A stretch of 64,000 nt of DNA. Source: Lutibacter sp. A64. Its GTDB lineage: Bacteria > Bacteroidota > Bacteroidia > Flavobacteriales > Flavobacteriaceae. Each line of letters opens with the position of its first letter. Position 1 is the first letter of the stretch. Position numbers and translations under genes: made by a program. The notes beneath the pieces are model-generated. The model was not told the origin of the DNA, made no database searches, and saw only the letters and a list, made by a program, of their open reading frames with translations. Where the stretch lies: the NCBI RefSeq assembly GCF_022429565.1, contig NZ_CP092487.1:1211001-1275000 (forward strand), written 5' to 3'. Of this stretch, positions 1 through 7,554 are shown piece by piece.

Positions 1-856
1 GATAAATTAAATAATAATTACTAGCCTTATCTAACTTTGGAAACAAATTAGACAATGCAATAGATAAAATAATTGCACTAACAGATAATAATATATTTGC
101 TTTAGTATCTGCAATGTCACTTAATTTGATATGGTTTTTAAGCGTAACACGGTACATAGTTTCTATACCGCGTTCTGGCCTTTCTGCTTTTTCTTTTTTT
201 CGTTTTAATTCTGCTTTTTTTAGAAGCTGTTTTGCTTTAGCTTCTTCTTCTTTAGCAATAGTTTTTCGTAAATCTTTCTGAACTTTTAACCAATTTTTAG
301 TTTTTTGATCACTTAAAGTGCCAAATGCATAATTTGTAAAATACTTATGTGATTTTAAAAAATCTTCGTTTCTAGTTAAAAACTCAACATCCGTTAAATA
401 TTCATTACATAATTGTTCCCATTCAGATCGTAATAAATTAGATTTTTCATTAAACGATTCAGCTCCTAAATGGTATAAATCGGCATCACAAATAATTTCT
501 TCAAGTAAATTTTTTGGTTTTTGAGGAGTTCTTGTAGCTTCTATTAACGTTTTTACTTTTGCAATTTTATCTTGAGAAAAGCCTTTTTCTTCTAAATATT
601 TTTTCGCAATTTCTTTACTTTTATCTTCATGATTTTCAAATCCATAAATAAAACCCGTATCATGAAACCAAGCGGCAATTAATAATAATTCTAAATCTTC
701 TTCATTTAAATTTTCAGCAACACCAATTTCAAATGCATGTTTAGCAACTTCTTGTGAATGTTCGTAATTATGATAAATTACCTCTGGTGAAAGTTCACTT
801 TTTGATAAATTAAAAACATAAACCGCAACTTCTTTAAAAAAATCATTTTCTAACAT
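1..856 (-). CDS. HD-domain phosphohydrolase fused to a PycTM-type membrane region (C-terminus beyond the left edge)
   Basis: The reading frame is open from the ATG at 854-856 to the left edge, giving 285 visible residues. Residues about 25-130 form an HD phosphohydrolase: a His in YHNYEHS, the HD pair in WFHDTGF, and a later Asp in ICDADLYHLG. A Lys/Glu-rich coiled stretch (about 205-235) follows. Then comes a segment with ETMYRVTLKNHIKLSDIAD, DTKAN and a hydrophobic helix, which resembles the transmembrane domain of Pycsar effectors (PycTM/DUF5706 type). A second hydrophobic segment starts at the edge. HD domains usually cut nucleotide phosphoesters; PycTM regions are membrane effectors in cyclic-pyrimidine antiphage signalling, but HD-PycTM fusions are also common in flavobacterial genomes without a known role. 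A TAnnTTTG box lies 23 bases upstream. No cyclase gene is visible, so a complete Pycsar pair cannot be claimed. Confidence 0.75.
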   Translation of the reverse strand, partial: MLENDFFKEVAVYVFNLSKSELSPEVIYHNYEHSQEVAKHAFEIGVAENLNEEDLELLLIAAWFHDTGFIYGFENHEDKSKEIAKKYLEEKGFSQDKIAKVKTLIEATRTPQKPKNLLEEIICDADLYHLGAESFNEKSNLLRSEWEQLCNEYLTDVEFLTRNEDFLKSHKYFTNYAFGTLSDQKTKNWLKVQKDLRKTIAKEEEAKAKQLLKKAELKRKKEKAERPERGIETMYRVTLKNHIKLSDIADTKANILLSVSAIILSIALSNLFPKLDKASNYYLIY

Positions 857-878
857 TGTAAAAAAATATATTGAACAT

Positions 879-906
879 CAAAAGTACATAATTTTATGTA
901 CTTTTA
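879..906. promoter_or_regulatory. Palindromic divergent promoter
   Basis: A perfect 12-base inverted repeat (880-891 and 894-905, two-base centre) lies between the divergent genes. Its arms contain the two facing -7 boxes: TACTTTTG on the minus strand (879-886) and the near-match TACTTTTA on the plus strand (899-906). These sit 22 and 20 bases before the two start codons. The symmetry may just be two back-to-back promoters, or may also serve as an operator. Confidence 0.5.
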
Positions 907-926
907 AATTTTTAAACAAATACTAA

Positions 927-3900
927 ATGAATCGAATTTCAATTTACAAAATTTATTTCCTAATTATTCCTTTAATCATAAGTGGCTGTGCAAGTTACAA
1001 TGCACAATACAAAGATTCAGGTTTAAACTGGAATAAAAATATTGTTGAAGAAAACTCTGAAATTGAACATACTTTTTATTTAATTGGTGATGCCGGAAAT
1101 GCCAAAGAAGGAGAAAGCTTAAATCATTTTAAATTATTAAAAAAAGAACTTTCTAAGGCAAGTAAACATGCAACAGTACTTTTTTTAGGTGATAATTTAT
1201 ATGAAAAAGGAATGCCTAAAAAAGAACATAGCACTAGAAAACTTTCTGAACATAGACTAGATGCTCAAATTGAATTAGTTAAAAATTTTAAAGGTCAGCC
1301 TATTTTTATTCCTGGTAACCACGATTATTATAGCGATGGTATTAAAGGTTTAAAACGCGAAGAAGATTATATTATTAAACAGTTAAATAAAGATGCTTTT
1401 TTTCCTAAAGATGGCTGTCCAATTAAAAAAGTTGATATTTCTAACGAAATTGTTCTAATTATTGTTGATTCTCAATGGTATTTAGAAAATTGGGATAACA
1501 ATCCAACAATGAACGATGATTGCGATATTAAAACCAAAGAACAATTTTTTGATGAATTTGAAGGTTTAATTAAAAAAAATGAGGGTAAAACAACTGTGGT
1601 TGCAGTACATCACCCACTTTTTAGCAATGGTTCACATGGTGGACAATTTTCTCTAAAATCTCAATTATACCCTGTTGGTAATAAAATTCCATTACCCATT
1701 ATTGGAACAGCAATTAATTTACTAAGAAAAACTAGTGGTGCTTCTGTTCAAGATATGAATAATAAATTGTATCTAGAATTTAAAAATCGCATTGTTACAC
1801 TTTCTCAAAAATCGGATAAAATTATTGTAGTTTCAGGACATGAACATAATTTACAATACATTTTTAAAGACAATATTCCTCAAATAGTAACAGGTTCAGG
1901 TTCTAAAACAGGTGCTGTTAGAGCCATAAATGGAAGCAAATTTGCCTTTGCTAAATTGGGTTATGCTAAAGTAACTGTTTACAAAAATGGAGCTTCAATT
2001 GTAAAATATTTTACTGAAGAAAACAATTCAGAAAAATTAGTTTTTCAAACTGAAATTTATCCGCCTGATGCTGATAATACGATTTATAATTATACTAAAA
2101 ATTTCCCTAAAACTGTTTCAAGTTCTGTTTACAACAAAGATGAAGTAACAAAAGGAAAGCTATTTTTAGGATTATGGGGAGATCATTATAGAAAATATTA
2201 TGGCACAAAAGTAGCTGCTCCAACAGTTTTATTAGATACGCTTTTTGGTGGTTTAACACCTGTTAGATCTGGTGGTGGGCATCAATCTAAATCTTTACGT
2301 TTAGAAGATAAAAACGGTAGAGAATTTGTTATGAGAGCCTTAAGAAAAAGTGCTACACAATACATACAAGCCGTTGCTTTTAAAAATCAATATGTAGAAG
2401 GTCAATATAACAATACAATTGCAGAAAGCTTATTATTAGACATTTATACAACTTCTCATCCATATGCTCCTTTTACAATTGGAAAACTTGCTGATGCCGT
2501 TAATATTTATCATACAAATCCAACTTTATATTATATTCCAAAGCAAAATGCACTAAAACATTTTAATAAAAAATATGGAGACGAATTATATATGATAGAA
2601 GAACGAGCTGGAGACAATCACGGTAATTTAGAAAGCTTTGGATTTTCAAACGAATTAATAAGTACAAATGATTTATTAATAGAACTCCGAAAATCTGATG
2701 ATATTAGTATAGATGAAAATACATATATTAGAGCCAGATTGTTTGATATGCTTATTGGAGATTGGGATAGACACCAAGACCAATGGCGTTGGGCAAAATT
2801 TAAAGACGGTAAAAAAACTACTTATAAACCTGTACCTAGAGATAGAGATCAAGTTTTTTCTAAAAATGATGGTTTTATTTTAGGGTTTCTTACACGTGCC
2901 ATACCTGCTTTAAAAGCCATGCAAGTTTACGATGAAGAAATAAAAAGTGTAAAATGGTTTAATTTATCGCCTTACCCGTTAGATATGGCACTTATAAATC
3001 AAGCTAATTATACCAATTGGAAAGCTCAAGTTCAACTAATTCAAAAAAATATTACTCCAGAAATTATTGATAAAGCTTTTAAAAACTTTCCAAAAGAAGT
3101 ACACGATACTACCGTTGAAGAAATTAAAACTAAATTAATTGGTCGTTTAAAAAACTTACCAAAAATTGCTAAAGAATATCATAAACACTTATCTAAATAT
3201 GCTATAATTAAAGGAACAGATAAAGATAATTACTTCGATATTGAGCGCTTAGAAAATGGAGTTACTACTGTAAAAATTTACAATATTAAAAATGATGAAA
3301 AAGGAAGTTTGTTTTTTGAAAAATCATATTCAAAAAAAGAAACTTCAGAAATTTGGGTATATGGTTTAGATGATGATGATATATTTAAAGTTACGGGCAC
3401 AAAAAACAATGTAATTCCTTTAAGAATTATTGGTGGTCAAAATAATGATGAATATATTATTGAAAATGGAAAAAGAGTTACTATTTACGATTTTAAAACC
3501 AAGAAAAACACATTTACAAAAAACAACGGGAAAATAAAACTGCTAGAAGATTACAATACAAACGTTTATGATTATAAAAAAATAAAATACAATCAAAATC
3601 AATTACTTCCATCTATAGGTTCAAATCCAGATGACGGAATTAAAATTGGTGTTAACAATGTGTTTACAGTTTATGGATTTGAAAGAAATCCATTTACCCA
3701 ACAACATACTATAAACGCAAATTATTTTTTCGCTACCAATGGTTTTGATATTACTTACAAAGGTGAGTTTGCAAACATTTTTAATAAATGGAATTTTTTA
3801 GTTGATGCCGTTTTTACAAGTCCAAATTATAGTATTAATCATTATGGTTTTGGAAATGAAACAATAAATTATGAAAATGATTTTGGTGAAAATTACCATA

Positions 3901-4625
3901 GAGTTCGTTTAAGTACCTACGCCATTGCTCCTTCTTTAAAATGGGAAAGCCGTTTAGGTGCCATTTTTAAAATTGGAGCCACTATAGAAAGTAAAGAAGT
4001 TGAAGCTTCTACAAATAGATATATTAGCACTCTCAATTACACTTTAGACGAAAGAAAAACCTTTGCAGGTCTTATAACTTCTTATGAATATAAAAATTAC
4101 GATCACAAAGCATTTCCTACTTTAGGTATGAGTTTTTCTTTAAATGCAGAATGGAAAAGTAATCTAGAAAACAACAAAGAAAATCACACATTTATTACAC
4201 CTGCATTTGGTATTAATTACAAATTATCATCTAATGGAAATATAGTTTTTGCAACAAAAGTTAAAGGAAACATAATAATTGGCGATAATTTTGAGTTTTA
4301 TGATGCAGCTAGTATTGGTGGCTTAGACGGATTACGTGGGTATAGAAACCAACGTTTTATTGGAAATAAATCATTTTATCAAAACACAGACATTCGTTTT
4401 AACATAAGAAAAGTAAAAACTCAGGTTATACCTTTACAATTAGGTTTTTTTACTGGGTTTGATTATGGTAGAGTTTGGTTAAAAGATGAAAATTCAAACG
4501 ATTGGAAAACCTCTTATGGTGGTGGTTTTTGGTTAGTAGCTGCTGATTTAATAAATTTAAACACATCTGTTTTTAATTCAAAAGACGGTGTGTACTTTAA
4601 CATTGGCTTAGGTTTCGGATTTTAA
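927..4625 (+). CDS. Three-domain lipoprotein: metallophosphoesterase, kinase-like region and BamA-type outer-membrane barrel
   Basis: This 1232-residue protein has a lipoprotein signal ending LIISGC (Cys21). Residues about 48-370 are a calcineurin-like metallophosphoesterase with all metal motifs: GD at 54-55, GDN at 88-90, GNHD at 130-133, HH at 228-229 and GHEH around 304-307. Residues about 410-800 carry IGDWDRHQDQW (Asp614-Arg-His) followed by PRDRDQ (638-642), a layout like the catalytic loop and metal Asp of Fam20C/HipA/CotH-type atypical kinases. From about residue 900 to the terminal Phe are beta-strands of a BamA/TamA-like surface-antigen barrel, including GGLDGLRGYRNQ. Known: such barrels insert in the outer membrane. 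Inferred: the phosphatase and kinase-like domains face the periplasm or surface. The substrate is unknown. It is followed after 14 bases by the next gene, so it probably leads an operon. Confidence 0.8.
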   Translation: MNRISIYKIYFLIIPLIISGCASYNAQYKDSGLNWNKNIVEENSEIEHTFYLIGDAGNAKEGESLNHFKLLKKELSKASKHATVLFLGDNLYEKGMPKKEHSTRKLSEHRLDAQIELVKNFKGQPIFIPGNHDYYSDGIKGLKREEDYIIKQLNKDAFFPKDGCPIKKVDISNEIVLIIVDSQWYLENWDNNPTMNDDCDIKTKEQFFDEFEGLIKKNEGKTTVVAVHHPLFSNGSHGGQFSLKSQLYPVGNKIPLPIIGTAINLLRKTSGASVQDMNNKLYLEFKNRIVTLSQKSDKIIVVSGHEHNLQYIFKDNIPQIVTGSGSKTGAVRAINGSKFAFAKLGYAKVTVYKNGASIVKYFTEENNSEKLVFQTEIYPPDADNTIYNYTKNFPKTVSSSVYNKDEVTKGKLFLGLWGDHYRKYYGTKVAAPTVLLDTLFGGLTPVRSGGGHQSKSLRLEDKNGREFVMRALRKSATQYIQAVAFKNQYVEGQYNNTIAESLLLDIYTTSHPYAPFTIGKLADAVNIYHTNPTLYYIPKQNALKHFNKKYGDELYMIEERAGDNHGNLESFGFSNELISTNDLLIELRKSDDISIDENTYIRARLFDMLIGDWDRHQDQWRWAKFKDGKKTTYKPVPRDRDQVFSKNDGFILGFLTRAIPALKAMQVYDEEIKSVKWFNLSPYPLDMALINQANYTNWKAQVQLIQKNITPEIIDKAFKNFPKEVHDTTVEEIKTKLIGRLKNLPKIAKEYHKHLSKYAIIKGTDKDNYFDIERLENGVTTVKIYNIKNDEKGSLFFEKSYSKKETSEIWVYGLDDDDIFKVTGTKNNVIPLRIIGGQNNDEYIIENGKRVTIYDFKTKKNTFTKNNGKIKLLEDYNTNVYDYKKIKYNQNQLLPSIGSNPDDGIKIGVNNVFTVYGFERNPFTQQHTINANYFFATNGFDITYKGEFANIFNKWNFLVDAVFTSPNYSINHYGFGNETINYENDFGENYHRVRLSTYAIAPSLKWESRLGAIFKIGATIESKEVEASTNRYISTLNYTLDERKTFAGLITSYEYKNYDHKAFPTLGMSFSLNAEWKSNLENNKENHTFITPAFGINYKLSSNGNIVFATKVKGNIIIGDNFEFYDAASIGGLDGLRGYRNQRFIGNKSFYQNTDIRFNIRKVKTQVIPLQLGFFTGFDYGRVWLKDENSNDWKTSYGGGFWLVAADLINLNTSVFNSKDGVYFNIGLGFGF

Positions 4626-4639
4626 AAAATAACTTAATT

Positions 4640-5815
4640 ATGAAAAAATTTCTTTTATCAATTCTATTATTAAGCATTTCAACTTTAATGTTTTCTCAAA
4701 AAATTCAAACTAAAAAGTTTAATTCAGAAATACTTCAAAACGATCGGTATTTAAAAATATATATTCCACCAAGTTATACTTCAGAAAGCGAAAAACATTA
4801 TCCTTTAACTATAGTTTTTGATGCTGAATATTTATTTGATATGTATGTTGGAAACTCCATTTTATTTGCAACTAAAGATGAAGCTCCAGAACAAATTATT
4901 GTAGGTATTAATCAAAATTATAACGGTGAAAGGTATGACGATTGTTCCTATCAAAAGGAAAATAGCTTACCAACACAACAAAGTGAAGCATTTTACCAAT
5001 TTGTTAAAATTGAATTACTAGATTACCTTGAACAAAACTATAGAATTTCTCCTTTTAAAACAGTGGTAGGAAATACATTAACAGCGAACTTCACCAATTA
5101 TTTTTTAATAGAAAAACACCCAACTTTTAATGCATTTATAAATATAAGTCCGTATTACGCATTGGATATTCCTGTATTATTACATCAAAAAGCTACAAAT
5201 TTAAATGACGAGAATATTTATTATTACCTTTCAAATAATAAAGAAAATTCAACAGAAAAAGCACAACTTATTAAAGACACAGATACTATTTTAAAAGGTG
5301 TAGAAAATGCAAAGTTTAAGTATAAATACGATGCCTTTAAAAACAGTTCAAAAACGGCTGCAATTGGCCAATCTGTTCCAAGTGCTTTATCATTTATTTT
5401 TGAAATGTATTCAACAATTTCTGAAGAAGAATTTGAAAATAATATAAAAAATATGTCACCACCAGATGCCATTGCTTATTTAGAAAAAAAATATGTAGAA
5501 ATTGAATACTTATTTGGAAGCGATCTTAAAATTAGAGAAAAAGATATTTTTGCAATAGAAAGCATTATTTTAGATAAAGAAAATGGCGACTACTTAAAAA
5601 ACTTTGGTGAAATGATTAACAAATTATACGAAGAATCGCCTATTGGAGATTATTATATAGGACGCTATTACGAAACCGGAAAAAACTATAGAATGGCTTT
5701 AAGATATTATAAAAGCGGTTATATGAAATTACCTGAAGGAGATCCTAATTCCGATGGATATTATCAAAATATTGAACGTATACTTCAAAAAAGAGACGGA
5801 ACTTATATCGAATAA
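4640..5815 (+). CDS. Exported esterase-fold protein, probably catalytically inactive
   Basis: 391 residues with a cleavable signal peptide (hydrophobic to about residue 18, ending FSQ). The opening strands (YLKIYIPPSYTSESEKHYP, IVFDAEYLFDMY) match the alpha/beta-hydrolase esterase family related to enterochelin esterases (PF00756). The usual nucleophile elbow GHSxGG reads GNTLTA at 144-149, with Thr146 in place of Ser, and the family's late HGSVP motif reads GQSVP, so the catalytic His also seems lost. A C-terminal region of about 120 residues is helical with a TPR-like repeat (YYETGKNYRMALRYYKSGY). It lies 14 bases after the barrel gene and 18 before the peptidase gene. A binding or chaperone role is possible. 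The fold is fairly sure; the loss of activity is inferred from alignment by eye. Confidence 0.7.
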   Translation: MKKFLLSILLLSISTLMFSQKIQTKKFNSEILQNDRYLKIYIPPSYTSESEKHYPLTIVFDAEYLFDMYVGNSILFATKDEAPEQIIVGINQNYNGERYDDCSYQKENSLPTQQSEAFYQFVKIELLDYLEQNYRISPFKTVVGNTLTANFTNYFLIEKHPTFNAFINISPYYALDIPVLLHQKATNLNDENIYYYLSNNKENSTEKAQLIKDTDTILKGVENAKFKYKYDAFKNSSKTAAIGQSVPSALSFIFEMYSTISEEEFENNIKNMSPPDAIAYLEKKYVEIEYLFGSDLKIREKDIFAIESIILDKENGDYLKNFGEMINKLYEESPIGDYYIGRYYETGKNYRMALRYYKSGYMKLPEGDPNSDGYYQNIERILQKRDGTYIE

Positions 5816-5833
5816 AACCTTAATATATATACA

Positions 5834-6991
5834 ATGAAACACACATTTTTAACTTTAATTTTATTTATTACAACTACATTTTTTTACGCACAAGAAGATA
5901 ACGTAGTACATGTACAAATACCTACCGAACAAAAATATGAATTTACAACTGTTATAGACATAGAAGCTTCTGCTGTTAAAAGTCAAGGAAATACAGGAAC
6001 ATGTTGGAGTTTTGCTTCTTCTTCTTTTTTAGAATCTGAAATTTACAGAACTACTGGTGAAATGATTGATATTTCTGAAATGTACAATGTAAGACACACA
6101 TACCCTAAAAAAGCTTGGAATTATGTAATGAGACAAGGTAAAATTCAATTTAGCGAAGGTGGTTTGGCCCACGATGTTATTAATTCTGTTGCAACTTTTG
6201 GTTTAGTACCTGAAAGCGCTTATTCTGGACTTATAAATGATGCCACTAAACACGATCATTCTAAAATTGTTCCAGAATTAAAAGTGGTATTAGATGCCTA
6301 CATAAAAAACGATAAAAAATCTGAATACCCAAATTGGAACATAGCTGTTGACTCAATTTTAGACACTCATTTAGGTAAAGTACCAACTACATTTTTTTAT
6401 GATGGAATTATGTACGACCCACTTACTTTTCTTAAAAAAACCAAAATTCAAACATCTGATTATGTTACTTTAACATCTTTTACTCACCAACCTTATAATA
6501 CTAGTTTTGTATTAAATATTCCTGATAATTTTTCAAACGGACTTTTTTATAATATAACTTTAGATGCTTTAGTTGAAGAAACTGATAATGCTTTAAAACA
6601 AGGTTATACTATTGCGTTGGATTGTGATGTTTCAGAAAAAACATTTTCTTCAAAATATGGAATTGCTGTACTTCCAAAAGAATTAAACAATCAAGAAAAA
6701 TGCTTAACTTATATTGTTGAAGAAACTACTGTTTCTCCTGAATTTAGACAACAAGAATTTGAAAATTACAATACTACAGACGACCACCTTATGCATATTG
6801 TTGGAATGGTAAAAGACCAAAATAGAAATGAATATTACAAGGTAAAAAATTCTTGGGGTGCTAGCGCTGGTAAAATTGGAAACAATGGATATATCTATAT
6901 GAGTAAAGCCTTTTTTAAACTTAAAACAATTTCTGTTTTAGTTCATAAAAGCGCTTTAAGCAAAAGCTTAAGAAGAAATTTTAAATTATAA
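5834..6991 (+). CDS. Exported papain-fold (C1B, bleomycin hydrolase-like) cysteine peptidase
   Basis: 385 residues with a signal peptide ending FFYAQ. The catalytic Cys is in GNTGTCWSF (Cys57), the His in LMHIVGM (His321) and the Asn in KVKNSWG (Asn339), all in papain order; the LMHIVGM...KNSWG arrangement resembles bleomycin hydrolase/aminopeptidase C. Unlike cytosolic C1B enzymes it is secreted. It ends the run of three exported genes (18-base gap, then a terminator). Its substrate is unknown; it could process or turn over a protein linked to the two upstream products. Confidence 0.8.
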   Translation: MKHTFLTLILFITTTFFYAQEDNVVHVQIPTEQKYEFTTVIDIEASAVKSQGNTGTCWSFASSSFLESEIYRTTGEMIDISEMYNVRHTYPKKAWNYVMRQGKIQFSEGGLAHDVINSVATFGLVPESAYSGLINDATKHDHSKIVPELKVVLDAYIKNDKKSEYPNWNIAVDSILDTHLGKVPTTFFYDGIMYDPLTFLKKTKIQTSDYVTLTSFTHQPYNTSFVLNIPDNFSNGLFYNITLDALVEETDNALKQGYTIALDCDVSEKTFSSKYGIAVLPKELNNQEKCLTYIVEETTVSPEFRQQEFENYNTTDDHLMHIVGMVKDQNRNEYYKVKNSWGASAGKIGNNGYIYMSKAFFKLKTISVLVHKSALSKSLRRNFKL

Positions 6992-7020
6992 TGTAGCAAT
7001 ACATAGAGAAACAATAAAGC

Positions 7021-7058
7021 AACCTTTTAATAATATTTTAAATTAAAAGGTTCTTTTT
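7021..7058 (+). terminator. Intrinsic terminator after the three-gene run
   Basis: Eleven-base arms (7021-7031 and 7042-7052) are followed by CTTTTTT on the plus strand, 30 bases after the peptidase stop codon. Confidence 0.7.
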
Positions 7059-7063
7059 TATTT

Positions 7064-7097
7064 TAGCCCTTGTTGTTGAAAACACCAACAAGGGCTA
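7064..7097. repeat. Perfect 12-base hairpin without a T-tract
   Basis: TAGCCCTTGTTG at 7064-7075 is exactly complementary to 7086-7097 with a 10-base loop. It lies between the convergent peptidase and CvfB-like genes, just after the first terminator. Neither side has a run of T in the direction of transcription, so it may protect RNA 3' ends rather than terminate. Confidence 0.5.
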
Positions 7098-7133
7098 ATT
7101 AATAGATTGATTTTTATCAATAAAAAGGTTCGC

Positions 7134-7547
7134 TTAAACAAACTTAATTCCTTCTTCAGAAATTACAATTAATTTTTGACGAAACAAACCTCCAATAGCA
7201 CTTTTAAAAGCTTTTTTACTCATTCCTAATTGGTATTTAATTTCTTTAGGATCGCTTTTATCATGCAATGGCAAAAAGCCATCATTTTGTCTTAATGCAT
7301 TTAATATTGTTATTTCATTTTTAACAATAGTATGTTTAAAACCTACTGCTTGTAGGCTAACATCAAGTTTTCCATCATCACGAATTTTCTTTATATAACC
7401 AACTAACCGCTCACCTTCTTCAATTTTTTGGTACAGTTCGTTTTTATAAAGCATTCCTTCAAATTCTTCATTTACTAAAACAGTAAATCCTATTGCTATA
7501 TTTCTAACAACAATTAAATCTACTTTATCTCCTACTTTTAAATCCAT
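7134..7547 (-). CDS. Short CvfB-like S1 RNA-binding protein
   Basis: 137 residues. Residues about 1-65 are one S1-type OB domain (GDKVDLIVVRNIAIGFTV, then EGMLYKNELY, then GKLDVSLQ). Residues about 80-137 are a small winged helix (LGMSKKAFKSAIGGLFRQK) as at the C-terminus of CvfB (YitL family). CvfB proteins are usually about 280 residues with several S1 domains, so this is the C-terminal half alone. Only 7 bases separate its start from the menD stop, so it is natively short rather than cut by a frameshift, and is probably co-transcribed with menD. Likely an RNA-binding regulator; the target is unknown. Confidence 0.7.
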   Translation of the reverse strand: MDLKVGDKVDLIVVRNIAIGFTVLVNEEFEGMLYKNELYQKIEEGERLVGYIKKIRDDGKLDVSLQAVGFKHTIVKNEITILNALRQNDGFLPLHDKSDPKEIKYQLGMSKKAFKSAIGGLFRQKLIVISEEGIKFV

Positions 7548-7554
7548 AATATTT

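Noticed and set aside
1..856. A complete Pycsar antiphage system at the left edge
   Set aside because: Only an effector-like fusion is visible; no nucleotidyl cyclase is encoded within the window.
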